Below, piece by piece: positions 11,278 to 23,500 of a DNA stretch of 64,000 nucleotides. A model generated the notes under the pieces. That model was not told where the DNA came from. It ran no database searches and saw only the letters and a list, made by a program, of their open reading frames with translations. The position numbers and the translations under genes are program-made. The first letter of the stretch is position 1; each line of letters begins with the position of its first letter. Source of the DNA: Aaosphaeria pasadenensis (Eukaryota > Ascomycota > Dothideomycetes > Pleosporales); NCBI GenBank assembly GCA_022813625.1, contig JAKLMB010000025.1, positions 186,001 through 250,000 on the forward strand. The letters run 5' to 3'.

Positions 11278-13243
11278 CCCCCATCCGCCGAGAAACCCTC
11301 CCCCAAACAAAATAAATACTTCGATATTGGGGGAATGGGAGAAGGGGTAGGAAAATATGTGATGTTTTTAAGCGACTTTCTCTTGTTTATTTTCTTCACG
11401 AGCGCAGGGAAAACAAAAATCTAGAAGGCGTTGATTCTCGGCTAGTAGCCTGGGCGGACATGGGGCGAACCCCGGCTTTTCATATGGGAGAAGTGTTAGG
11501 GCGTGAGGCTCTTCTTTTTGCCTGACTGCCATTTGTACGATACTAAGTTTGGAAACAGCGACGGGATACGTTGCTGGTGCTCGTGACCACCAGGCGGGCG
11601 GTACGGGTAAAGAATGGGTATGGGTGGTTATGGTGATCTGGACGATCGATCGAAAAAGTCCAGAAGGGTGTGCGAATCGCCGTCGTCAATATGTACATGT
11701 ACCTCTCTCTACACGTCGGACGAGGGAGAGAGAGAGAGAGAGAGAGAGGGAAGAACCCGGAAAGCACGAAAGAAGGATACGATTAATACCTAGGTAGTTA
11801 TTAGCACAGAAAGAAGAAGCGTAACAAGTAACCGTACAGCATAGCATTGCGCGCGTGTAACTTTTCCCTGGTGGAACGATGGCCCAATGCGTTGGTAGCT
11901 GGATCTAGGTACATAGTTCCGTATTGTTTATGTTTGTCAGATCAATTTTTGTGCACGTGGAATTCGACGCAGATAACGCGGAGATGAGTGTGTAACAGGA
12001 AGGCAGGAAAAGATGGGCGAATCTTTGACCAGAAGCGTGTGTGTGTGGTGTCAGGGCGTTTGCAAGTATCCGCGGGATGGGCAGAGCAGGCAGGGCAAGG
12101 CAGGGCAGGGCAGGGCATTAGGACGGTAAGGGAAGGTTTCTATGTGTGCATGTTCGGTAATACGTAAATACAACAACACGAGTGACGAGTCGGTGCTGGT
12201 AGTACGCGGTAGGTGTTATCGTTCGTACAGCGTTCGTATGTAACTACATATGTACATGTACAAAGTTCTAGGTTATGGGCTTCGGATTCGCAGCATATGC
12301 GCCTATTGTGATCGCCGTTATTATGGCTTTTGTGAGATTCACAATTTCGGTCGACCCGGTCCAGGTCCAGGTCCAGGCGAGTAATCCGTAGTGTCTCTTC
12401 ATCTACAGAGTTGTGATAGTAGACGGTAATAAGTAGTCATTATCATATCGAACCGTATACTTGTACAGTAAGGCAGTCTAAGTCAGTATGTCCAGGGTAT
12501 TTGTCGACTTTGATTGAGTTTCCTAGGCATGCAGACAGATTAAGCGTTCATGAGCTAGTCCCCAAAGGGCAGGAGGGAAGTTAACGGTCCAGGGACAACA
12601 GGGATGTGATTGGCTGCAGTTCCTTCCTGACCCTTCTTGAGTCCTTCCCCGCTATGGCAATTCATAGTCATCACCAAATCCTCCACTGCTCAGTCCTCAA
12701 TAGTCCTCACTCTGCTCAGGGCTTACTTGTTACTACCTGCACTATCGTCTTCATCTCCACCGTGCCGTGCCGGTGCGTGCCTTCTCCTCCACCTCCCACA
12801 ATCATACAAGCTCACGGGTTGTCCCACCTTCCCGGTACGCCCTGGCGTCCACCTTAGAAACAAGATTCGCCATGCTTGCTCGGCACTCTACTGGCTTTTC
12901 TAACCTCGTACGCCTTCCGCTGCTCGTTCGATGGGGCTCCCAATGCAGCATCATGCACGTCTTACCCCCGGCACACGAGAACTTGGGATCCTGATAGTGG
13001 CCAACCGAGCTCCATCGACATGCAACCTTCTCTGTTGTGTCTCGGAACCGTGAGGTATATTAGGAGCTCCTAACCTCTTGCCCTCGGAGCTCTCGTGCTA
13101 CCTCCACCGCCTTTCACCTCTCACTTTCACTCACCGTCGTTCGCGTGAGGTGGCTCTGGGTCCGCTGCGGCACTGTAGAAGCCAATTGCTCTTCTGCTTC
13201 AAGTCTACTGCCCCTGTCGTCAATTGCTTCTGCTGCTCTAGCC
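11278..13243. other. 2-kb intergenic region with simple repeats
   Basis: This lies between two plus-strand genes. It contains a GA dinucleotide microsatellite (about 11724-11749), a CAGGG-type pentanucleotide run (about 12085-12117), and CCAGGTCCAGGTCCAGG (about 12359-12376). Open frames here come only from these repeats or lack any domain. The last ~100 bp before 13244 are pyrimidine-rich, as often seen ahead of fungal start codons. Confidence 0.45.
11724..11749. repeat. GA dinucleotide microsatellite
   Basis: A nearly pure (GA)n run of about 26 bases lies in the intergenic region downstream of the Zn2Cys6 gene. It creates the artificial Arg-Glu and Ser-Leu open frames on the two strands. 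Confidence 0.85.
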
Positions 13244-15053
13244 ATGCGTGCTTCCACAACAGCATGGGCGCTCGCTCTTGCGGGCATCCAGGTCTCCTCG
13301 GCCATCAATGCCGCCACCGTCCACAAGCTGAACGACTTGGCTGAGATGGGTCTTTTGCCTGACGGAACGTCCATGGGTCATGCCGTCTTTGTACCTGAGC
13401 TTGCCAACCTCAAGGTTGCAGCGCCCGCGTATCCTCCACCCAGCAAGCCGGAGGTAATCACGCCTGAATATGTGGAGCTGCCGCTAGACCATTTCGCAAA
13501 GAACCAGGACTACAGCTACCATGGTACCTTCAACAACCGCTTCTGGGTTGCGGAGGCTGCCTATAAGCCCGGCGGTCCCGTCTTCATCTACGACGCAGGC
13601 GAGGCCAATGCCGCGAACAATGCCTTGTTCAGACTACAGAACGAGACGAGCTTCTTCAAGCAACTCGTGGACAAGTACAATGGTGTTGGTATTGTGTGGG
13701 AGCACCGATACTGTAGGTTTGAGATTTCCCCAACAATTGACACGCGATGCTAACAATCGTAGACGGCAACTCCACCCCAGAGCCCATTGACTTGAACACC
13801 CCACCTGAGGTGTTCAAGTGGCTCACCACCGAGCAATCCCTCGCGGATGTAGACAAGTTCGCCAAGCAGTTCAAGAGGAACAACATCAAGCAGGACCTCA
13901 CCCCCAAGAAGACTCCATGGATCTTCGTCGGTGGCTCCTACCCGGCCATGCGCGCCGCTTTCATGCGTGAGAAGTACCCCGATACTATCTACGCCTCATT
14001 CGCGTCCTCCGCACCAGTCGAGGCCCGCACCGACATGTCTGTCTACTTCGAGCCCGTCTGGCGTGGCTTGAACAGGTACGGCTTCGGCAACTGCTCCCAG
14101 GACATCCACGCCGCCATCAACTACATCGACAACCTCCTCGAGAAGAGCCCGGCCAAGGGTGCCGAGCTCAAGAAGCAGTTCTTGGGTCTTGGAGCTGAGA
14201 AGAACTCGCACGCCACTTTCGCTGATGCTCTCACCACCCATTTCTCCTACTGGCAGTCCTACGGCGTCGACGGAGCTCCATTCGGTCTCCGCGGTTTCTG
14301 CGACTGGCTCGAAACTGATCCCTCTGCTGGAAACAAGACCGCCCCTGCTGAGGGTTGGGCAAAGACCAAGGGTGCCAACTACACTGTCGCCAGATGGTCG
14401 CAGTTCCCCTACCTTGCGGACATGGTGAACGGCTTCTTGGAGACCAACTGCTCTGGCGATGCGACCGTCCAGGGAGACTGCGACTTGGACAGGCAGTTCA
14501 CAGACCCATCCATGATCTCCTGGACATGGCAATACTGCACACAGTGGGGTGAGTCTAACTGAAGACAAGAGAACATGTACATCAAGCTAACAATCAACCA
14601 GGATACTTCCAGTCCGCCAACCTTGGCCCTCAGCAGCTCGTGAGCAAGTTCAACAGCCTCCGTCACCAGCGCGACATCTGCCACCGCCAGTTCCCCACCG
14701 CAAAGGCTCCTCTCTTCCCCGACTGGCCACGCACCGACCGCACCAACGATGTCTTCGGCGGCTGGGACATCCGCCCCTCCAACACCTACTGGTCCGGCGG
14801 CGAGTTCGACCCCTGGCGCACGCTGTCCCCGCTCACCGGCGAGCCCGGCTACCCCAAGCCGCGCGCCTTCACCAACCCGCCCAAGTGCGGAGAGGAGCAG
14901 GACGAGGACGACATCTTCGGATACACTCTTCCCAACGCCCAGCACTGCTACGACTTCAGGACCTACTTCGCCGGCGGTGAGATCTCGAGGACATACTTCA
15001 CCAACGCGCTTGACAAGTGGTTGAAGTGCTTCAAGCCCCGGGGCGGTCACTAA
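13244..15053 (+). CDS. Secreted serine peptidase of family S28 (prolyl carboxypeptidase/DPP-II type)
   Basis: Three exons (13244-13712, 13763-14548, 14602-15053) encode 568 residues. The N-terminus MRASTTAWALALAGIQVSSA is a signal peptide, so the enzyme is probably secreted or vacuolar. Known S28 enzymes cleave Pro-X bonds near chain ends. The catalytic triad can be placed at Ser215 in PWIFVGGSYPA, about Asp488 in SGGEFDPW and about His533 in LPNAQHCYDF. Other family features are GPVFIYDAGEAN (oxyanion side), GIVWEHRYYGNSTP and ASFASSAPVEA. There are many N-glycosylation sequons (NET, NCS, NKT, NYT) and numerous Cys. Codon use is strongly C-ending, suggesting high expression. The residues after the nucleophile (YPAMRAA) differ slightly from the usual SYGG/SYAG form but the geometry is kept. 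Confidence 0.94.
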
Positions 15054-16843
15054 GCGACGATTCTATATATCCTGGGTGCTCAAAGTGCCACCGTTGATAG
15101 TCGTCGATGTAATAATGAATTGACGTACGTGAAAGCAAATAATGAAAAATATTTCAAACTTCACATGTGCCTGCCCTAACCCTCAATAATTGTGTCATTT
15201 CGTACGTTCCTTTTGTTATATTTAGTCAATGTTCTGCCTCCACTGGCAACCCTCCGTGAGGGCATGTAGGTAGGTGATGGTTCCATTGTCTCGTCACAGT
15301 TTTGGGAGGGATGCTGTCGTACCATATGTTCTATGCAAGACACTTCTCCGCTCTCGAATCCTTCAAAACGACAAACTACTAATCTCGAACAGCTCAACAC
15401 CCTCCACTCATCCGATCCCGCAATTCCCCTGGGCAACCCCATGAATCCGAGACACAGTCCGAGAGATTGGGTGGCGGTTGCGCTTAGAACCCCCCTTCCT
15501 CAGACTCGCGTCAGAGACGGTGGTGATCTGAAAGTTTTGCCTTGGATCTGTCGTCTTTGGTTCGTGTCTTTTTTACTTTTTACTTTCCTTGTTCTTTTGT
15601 GTTGCAATACGTACACATCTACACACCTAGTTAAGCCGCTTGTATGTTGTATTAATCTCGTGTCGTGTTGATATTATCTTATCTTACGTCATACCAACTA
15701 TTATTCTAGCTCATAAATTTTTATAGATATAACGTGTGATAACAATAACTTAAAATCCCTAAAAAATAGTAAACAAAGGGACAGGGCATTTACAAATTCA
15801 TTCCTTTATTAAATTGTGTGCGGTTCTCTAATTCTACGTGGTTATATGGTTTTTGATATTGTTTTGGGTGTTTGGGGGACGATGATCGTTGTTGTGTGTA
15901 ATTGTCTGGCTGTCTGGGCTGGGTGCTAGGCCTTTGAAAAGGCTGTCGATAAGAGCGATTACGACATGGCAGCAGCAGTAGATGTTGAGAAATGAATTTT
16001 TTTTTGTTTACTTTCACTGCTTCTCTTGCCAATTTATCGTTCATGTTCACTTCCAGGACACGCTGAAGCTCATTTATCGTGTTGCAATATCAACCATCAC
16101 CGACTTCAATACAGCATCTTTCGTACATCCTCATAGCACACACACGTCATTGGAAACGACAATTTGAACAACGAAGGTTATATTCATATTATTACCTCAT
16201 AATCTACAACCAGCCCGTCGAACTGGCCGTAGCCATAAGCACATCTACACATATCTTTCTCGGAAATGGGAGCCAGACAAAAAGTAAAAAAAGGGTTAGG
16301 CATCATGCGCCCATCTCGAACGATTTCCAGGAAACAAAGGAAGAAAAATATATCCTTCATCCTCACCATCAAACGTGTGCACCGTAGCGCCCCCCGTTTA
16401 GCCAACTAATCATTGTTTGTGTGTGTATGTGTACGGATTTCGACTGATTATCAACCACCTTCTCCCCTCGGCTTTTTTGTTGGAACAGGAAAAAGGGGCA
16501 AAGAAATTTGTTTTGAAGGTTATACGATGGAAGATCCAGACCGGACTGGTGGACGGCCTGCGTAAGAAGTAGAAAATGGACCGACTCGAGGGTCGAGAGG
16601 ATGTAGGCGGGCCCGACCGAAATGAACAAGAAAATTTACAATGCCAGGAAATTCAACATGGTGTCTTCTCACCAACTCCGGAAACGCCACCCGATGGTAT
16701 GTTTGGCAGGTATGATAATGCTGGCTATGCCAAAGCGACCGTTGCTAACGAAAGGAGCAACATAAGAGTCTATAGCACACGCAACGCGCGCAAAGGAAAG
16801 AGGAAACGCTGAACAGGAAAGTGGCGACGAAAAAGAGGGACAA
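15054..16843. other. Intergenic region between convergent genes
   Basis: About 1.8 kb between the S28 gene (+) and the DUF3405 gene (-), so it should hold two 3' ends. 15680-16250 is AT-rich. Apart from the weak ORF at 15333-15671 I see nothing coding. A palindrome-free TACGTA/GTACGT-rich patch follows the S28 stop. Confidence 0.4.
15333..15671 (+). CDS. Possible small protein with a C-terminal hydrophobic segment
   Basis: An ATG-initiated open frame of 112 codons. Its first ~68 residues are polar (NPSKRQTTNLEQLN..., HSPRDWVAVALRTP). It then has one hydrophobic stretch (LWFVSFLLFTFLVLLCC) near the end, the arrangement of a tail-anchored membrane protein. There is no recognised family, no intron, and composition could give this by chance in a T-rich 3' region. 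It lies 280 bp beyond the S28 stop on the same strand, so it may simply be trailer DNA. Low confidence. Confidence 0.18.
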   Translation: MQDTSPLSNPSKRQTTNLEQLNTLHSSDPAIPLGNPMNPRHSPRDWVAVALRTPLPQTRVRDGGDLKVLPWICRLWFVSFLLFTFLVLLCCNTYTSTHLVKPLVCCINLVSC

Positions 16844-19062
16844 TCACTCCGCGCCCTTTTCGTATTTCACCGGATGGAACAGTGTCGGCCGGATGCAGAG
16901 GCGGCCGGTGCCGTTCTCCTCTGCCTCAGGGCCGCCCTGGTTGTTCTCCCGCGAACCGAGCCATCGTCTCCACAGCTCAGACGAGAACCCGGCATTGTAG
17001 TAAAAGCTGTTGCCGAGCTGGTTGTGTTCACCCCAGCCGAAGACGCTGTCGGTGGGTTTGGGGGGGTGGTTGAAGGTGCCGTCGATGGCGCCGAGGGGCC
17101 AGTTGTGGTCGAAGTAGACGGCATGGGGTGCGTAAACAGCCTTGAGGCCGTGGTGGAAGGCGACGGTCGACGGCCACATCTCGGGGAACATGTGGTGCTT
17201 CATGAGGTAGGTCTCGCGGTGCATGGCATCGAGGAGGCGCTTGGACAGACGCGAGACGGTGATGATGGCGCATCGCCTGGGTGGCTCGGGAAGCTCGAGG
17301 TCGTAACCAGAGACGTCGTCACGGAAGACCCAGTTGGTCTTGGCAGGGTCGAAGATGGGGTTGAAGGTGATCAGGTCGGCGTCTTCACCAACTCCCCACT
17401 CGTAATTGTCCTGGACGTACGAGGTCTTAGGCTCGACCTCGGGCAGGGTATCGAGCATGCCAGAGTTCTCGAACTTGGGAGGACCCCAGACCGGCTTCTC
17501 ATCGCTGTGGTATGTCTCCTCTTCGACCATCTCGGTGAAGTTGTGCCACGATCCGTGGAGCTCTGGGATGTAGTAGCGAGAAGCACGCTCCCAGATACCC
17601 TTGCGGGGCTGACGCTTGGCCCATTCACCGATGCGGTTGTTGAATTCCCAGTAGTGACCGCTCAGGCGGAGATCCATCTCCCAGTTCCAGTAGAAGTCGT
17701 AGTCGGGGTGGGCCTGGGCGAACCACTGCATGGCGAAGTGGGCGCTGCGGTAGACGGAGTGGACGGGAGCCTTGGCGTGGTTGTAGACGTTGTTGGGGAA
17801 CGGCTCGGGGTAGTACATCCTCATCTGCTGCTCCGACCAGAGGACGGCCATGTTCCAGAACTCCTTGGGGAGGTTATCCTCAATCGTCTTGCGGTAGACC
17901 TCCTCGGAAGACCAGATGGGAAGGCTGTCATCCTTGACGTGGAGCAAGAAGTAGACATCGTACTCGCCGCCGGACTTGAGAGCAAGCTCGTTGATCATGG
18001 CACGGATGGTGAGGATCTGGTAGTCGCTGTACTTGTAGCCAGTCCAGGTGCGGAGAATGTAGGCATGGCGCTTGACCTTCTCCTTGGTGGTGGGATCGTT
18101 CTCGGCAGCCGTGGCGTTCTTCTGGAAACGGATCTTGTTCTTCTCGTGGCACTTCTTCTGTGCTGTGCCCCAGTCAACGTCACGGTAGTCGACCTTCTTC
18201 TCCCAGCTCCAGATCTTGTCGGCACCACCAGCCTCGGACTTTTCGGACATGCCGAGACCACCCTCTTCGCGGGAGTACGAGTAGCCATAGGGACCGAGAC
18301 GGCCATAACGTTCGAAGCAGACCTTGTCGTTGATACCCAGCTCCTCGTAGGAGCCGAAGAAGGGCTCGGTCTGGTTCTGGGGAATGCCCTGGTAAGCGTA
18401 GATATCAGGCAACTCGGTCTTGGTCTCCTCGTTCAAATAGCAAGTCTCGACCCGTTCGTGCTTGTTGAGGTAGGCAGCCGAGTTCCAGTCAGGGTAGGGG
18501 TTGAAGGGAGCAATGTCGACGGTTGGCTCCTTGTGTTCCTTGGACATCGTGGGCCACTTTGGCTTGATATTGTCCTCGGGATTGCTGCTAGTCGATTTTC
18601 GGATAAACTCTTGCTCTGAAACATAGTCCCGGTGGGGAACCAAGGTGCGCACACCGTTCCAGAAACCAGTCAATCTAGGTCACGTCAGAATTTTTCGGCT
18701 CTTGCTTGTCACGGACGTAGCTTCGCTAGAGGTAAGTAGACTCACCGAGGATAATGTTCCCAATGGTAGAGCTTTCGCTCGTCTGGCCTACTCCGGTCTT
18801 CGTTCCATCTATGTCTCCTGTAGACGCTTGTACCGATCATGGACGCGATGAGGAGGGATGCGACGACGAGGGTGAGGATGCGAGCGAAGGAGAGGCGCGG
18901 CCGTTGCAGGCGGCCCACCCATGGTGCTCTGTGTTTGAGGGACTTGAAGGTGGGTGTGCCGAAGAGAGGCGATGCGGTCTGGCTGTCGGCGCCGGGTAGC
19001 TTCTCGTAATTGAAGCGTGTTCGGATGAACATCTTGTTCTTCATACTTGAAAAACGCGACAT
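16844..19062 (-). CDS. DUF3405 domain type II membrane protein
   Basis: Two exons (19062-18746, 18674-16844; intron GTGAGT...CCTAG) encode 715 residues. The first ~55 residues are basic and cytosolic, followed by one membrane anchor (LSFARILTLVVASLLIASMIG). The long remainder would face the Golgi/ER lumen. The body matches the fungal DUF3405 family, with RVETCYLNEET, FGSYEELGINDKVCFERYGRLGPYGY, HAYILRTWTGYKYSDYQILTIRAMINELAL, DYDFYWNWEMDLRLSGHYWEF and GEDADLITFNPIFDP. Acidic pairs in WNWEMDLR resemble the metal-binding motifs of glycosyltransferases. A GT role has been suggested for such architectures but is inference here. The long plus-strand open frame over the same DNA (16874-18619) is a composition shadow. 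Confidence 0.9.
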
Positions 19063-20500
19063 GATGTGAGCGGTGGTAGTGATGTGCGTAGATGCGGGTT
19101 TTGTTTTGCAAGGCAAGGCAAGACAAGATTGCAATGCGTGCGATGCGTGTATGTCCGGTTCTAGAAATGGACGAGTCTAATGGATTGGGAGTTGTATAAA
19201 TTAGGGGTGCATCTGCGGCGGCTGGAGAGGACGGCTATAAACCGTGAACCGTGGACCGTGGATATGAGGCTACAGACAGTGGGCTGTAGACTGCAGAGTG
19301 CGGAGAAGAATGGAGATGGAGGAGGTTTTCAGTCTGCTTATCGAGGAGAAGCGTGTTGCTTGGTTGCTTGGAGGACGAGCCTGGGCGTGTACGCGGCTGG
19401 GGATGATAAGGAAAGACGGGGGGGTGGAGGAAAAGATTAGGGGCTAAAGCGGTATGTGTGTGCTGCTGGAAACGAGCGGAGGGTCGTGAGCGAAGACGAC
19501 GGCGAAGACGACGACCAAGGCAGGAGGATATGAGCAGAAAGAAGATGAAGAAGAGGAGGAGAGGAGAGAGAGAGGAGATGAGAGAAGAGAGGAGGAGAGG
19601 AGAAGTCCGGGGCCGAGAGGCGTAGGAGGAGACTGGAGGTGAAAAAGGATTGGAGGAGGTGAGAGGATGTCCGGGGGGTGGGAGGGTTGAGTTGAGAGGA
19701 TTAGGAGGAAGCAGGAGTAGGAGTAGGAGGAGGACGAGTAGGAGGGAGATGGTCCTGGGGAGAATTGAGTGGGTGAATAGAGAGGCACAGCAGAGACAGG
19801 ACAGGATTAGGTAGAGACAGTAGTAGTAAATATGGATTTGATGTCGGCAGGCGGCGAGAACGCAAGAGAATTGGACGAAGACGAAGACGAAGAAGGCACG
19901 GACGGACTGCAGGAGGGAGGAAAGAGCTAACTGCTAACTAGGGGAAGAGCATTAGGGGGGGGGGAGGTAGGGGGAGGTAGGGGGAGGAAGAGGAGGTTGA
20001 AGAAAAAAGGGTGGTGGGAGAGTCACCCTTGATTGGCCACTCAGTCAAAACTAGTGGAGATCCGGGCTTTGCAGGGAAGGTGCGATAGAGAGAAAATGTG
20101 AAAAGAAAGGGACAGAATTAGAGGAGGAAGGTACGGATTGGGATGGTAATAATCATCTGCTAATATCTCTACTCTAATTCTGCTTCCAATCTAACCATTT
20201 GCGGTGTGTTTTTTCCTTCCTTGGTTGGACGATGATTATTTCCTCAGATCTTCATGAAAAGATAGATATAATTGTCGATAATTGATGACTTGGAGAGCTT
20301 CAAGTTGTTATCTGGAGTGGAGGGATGGGAGTCGTGGGAATTTCGGGCTGAGGATCCGTCAACCAAGTAATCGCAATAAAAACACCTGACATCCCATGAT
20401 TCTCATCTCACCCCAATACTCTGATTTCCTCGTGAAGAGATATCGAGCGACAGAATAACAAGGAATCATGTACGGAGTAGGTATACTTGAACAGTCCTAG
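19063..20500. other. Promoter region and purine-rich tract; no gene
   Basis: Upstream of the DUF3405 gene. From about 19480 to 20010 the plus strand is almost only G and A (GAGGAG, GAAGAC, AGGAGG runs, GGGGGGGG near 19956). The matching minus-strand frames are Ser/Pro low-complexity only. No gene is supported. Confidence 0.5.
19480..20010. repeat. Long polypurine/polypyrimidine tract
   Basis: About 530 bp with extreme strand asymmetry: purines on the plus strand, with repeated GAGGAG/GGAGGA and GAAGACGAAGACG units. Such tracts can form triplex (H-DNA) structures and deplete nucleosomes. It lies 420-950 bp upstream of the DUF3405 start codon. Confidence 0.7.
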
Positions 20501-23500
20501 TCGCTTGTTGGAGTGGGTGATGATGATGAAGCAAGCAGAGGCAGACCCACCAGCATGAACGACACAAGCCTCAAGTCAACATGCACTCCAGCCAAAACAA
20601 GAATTTCCAAGGAAAGCCGCCGCCGCTCCCTGATGTCTCCCAACAAGCAAGCATTAATTATCGTTGGCCGTTCGTATCATCTATCAGAGTATGTACGGAG
20701 TAATATTCAATTTATTGCCTCAACCATCCCTCCATCTAATCAGTCAGTCAGTCAGTCATTCAATCAGTTGACTGATGAATTGACGCGACGGAATGAACAA
20801 ACAAACATGTCAGTACACAGTAAATAAACAAATAGTGATCCCAAGAACCGATCTGCAGTCTTCTCCCACGCTCAGGAGACCTTTACCATGGGATGCGATG
20901 TATGCGAAGGAAGGTGCAATGGAAGGAGAGTAGGAGGGGGTTTCTCCACCTCCCACGCTCCTTCCTCATCAGCCGCACTCCCACCTTCCCAACCTACTAT
21001 ACCTGGGTAGTCACTGCCTTTCTGGTCCCAACAAATACGGAGTATGCCATCACTACAACCTCTTCTTCACTTTACTCCGTATGTCTCAACGATTCAACTC
21101 AATAATACTCCGTACATTCACATCGTCAAAATTATTTATTGCGCATGTGCTATGTAGGTACGGTGTGGTCAGGTACATTCGATACATGCAAATCATCACT
21201 CGATCCAGCGTTTGGGGCACCGTAGTCACCATAGTCACCATACAATTTGGGAAGAGCTGTCGTAAGCTGTCCGACAAAAAGGACCCACTCCTGCCCGTCC
21301 ACCGGCCGCCATCAGATATCTCCTCTGTTCTATTGTATGTAACAATACGGGCCTTGAATCTTGAATCTTGATAGCCTTACACAGGTGACAATCCACGGTC
21401 CATACAAGTTTTGTAGTGAGGATTAATTGTCCTAGCGCTCTCCACTACCAGTAACTACAAGTTACGAAACTGACACATACTATCCTCCTACTTACCTAGC
21501 TGCTGCGTAGTAATTACTCGTAGCCCTCCTGCCCAGCCTCCATCAAAGTGTCTGGACTCTGGATCTGCCCTGCGGTGGTTCTTCTACGTTGCCCGCCATC
21601 TAATCAATCATATTGTGTGAAAGACCACCGAGCTGTCTCAGGCCGCCAGCCTTCGTCGATCCTTCTATCTAATCGCCCGTACGGAGTACTGTGTAGTTAC
21701 AAGTAGTAGCAGTGGCAGTACAAAACAGTAGCATCATTGTATCTACATACTCTGTAACTGCAGGCAAGTCGCAATAAAAGAATTGACCAACTACTGGCAT
21801 GAAACCCGGCAAGTGTCCGTCCATCAATCACTCAGCAACGCAATACCGCCAGGAACGCGCAACTCCTCGACGATCTCGAGACCCATCTCTCCATCGGATT
21901 CCCACTGCACCATGCCCTTCTTGCACTTGTGCCTGTTCTTGCGCTCAAGTCCTGCTCTTCTCCCCTTCCCATACTTACTACAACAGTAATAATACGAGCA
22001 TAAGTAATCATCCATCGTCCGGCGATCATTGATCGTTCGCAGATTAACCCCTGACTGCTTGAGCCGGTATTGAATTCTATCCTCCTCTTCATTCGTCTTT
22101 CAAAGACTTGTATGAGATCAGTCATCTTGTTCTATTTTAATGTGATTAATACAGAACCGGCGCAAAAAGTGGCAAAATCGCGTGCGCGTCTCCGCCAAGC
22201 CACCTGTCGCTCGTCTCGCTCCCGCCAGAGGATCCCGGAAGCCCATCCCGGAATAGCTTCACCACAGCTCGTCCGTCCGCTCCCTACACAATTCAACGCA
22301 CATCCTGCAGTTTGCTGCATGAATATTATCCTCATAGTCATCATCACCATCATCAATCTTATCACCGTTGCAATTGGCCTGTTTTCGGTGTCTCCGTACA
22401 CACAATGAACAGCTTCTCTCGAGAGCGGAAGGTCGCTGAAATACGAGCATAGAGCGTCGTGGCTTGATATCCCATCCCGCTCAACGCCTCTCTCGCTCTG
22501 GTACGGTTCCATGGCTTGGCGTGACATACCGGACAATCTCATCAACAGCCATGCCATGCCATGCCATCCCAAAAATTATTCCTTCCATCCATCCCATCCA
22601 TCCCATCCCACTCGGCGGCCATCCACGCTGTCCACCACCATTACCACCATTACAAAGGGTACGGTACGGTAACACTCCGTACTACGACCGCCAACCATCG
22701 CCATCGCCATCGCATCGCCATCGCATCGCCCCCCATCGCCCATCGCCCATCGCTCATCGGTCCGCAATCCTTCCAATCAATCGCCGCCCGTCCCAACCAA
22801 AACGTCACTAGCTGATAGGCCTTGCGCGCCCCTGGTCCCTTTTTCTTTTCGCTGCGCTGCCCCCCCGGTCCGGGACCGCAACTGGTGTCATGCACCGACG
22901 TTGCTGCGCTACCGGCGCCTCCTCGGCTTGCGATGGGTGCGTCGCTTTGCGGCGCGACGTGCCTGGGGAATGGCACAACTACGTACCGAGGAGGTACCCC
23001 GTAGATACCTTTTTGTTTGACGGTGTGATTGATTGTTGACGTGATGTGAACGTGAAGCTGTGATATCAAAATGCCATACTAACTTGAACGTTCATCCGTT
23101 GTTAATGACTTCCATCCCAGCCTTACGGCATAAATAGACCTCGGGAAGAGTAAAAGATCAAGGCAGCCTGGTACGCCGCATTACCACCGTATTAGTATGT
23201 AATTCTGAAACACCATCTCTTGTGTAAGAGTAGGTATGGTATGTACCACGTTCTTCCAGCATGGATTAATGCGGGTGATTGAAACGTCTGTTCCTTTGTT
23301 CGTAGACCGGTAAGGCAGTGGAGTGTGTCGACAAAGACTTCAGTATGATAGGAATGTATCCCTTCTGCTCAACAGAGTGTCTTGTTACTATATTTTGTTA
23401 TTGACGTCTGCACGGTTCAAGTAACGAGTGGAGAGAGTTACGAATACAATACCTACGCTGTAGTTGAATGAGACAAGCATTGAAGGAAAGACTACATTGT

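Noticed and set aside
16874..18619. 581-codon open frame on the plus strand
   Set aside because: It lies exactly opposite the DUF3405 coding exon. Its Val/Leu/Gly/Asp-rich, repeat-like composition is the usual shadow of C-ending codons on the other strand, and it has no domain.
19444..19788. 114-codon Ser/Pro/Tyr-rich frame on the minus strand
   Set aside because: It is the reverse reading of the polypurine tract; low-complexity composition, no splice partners.
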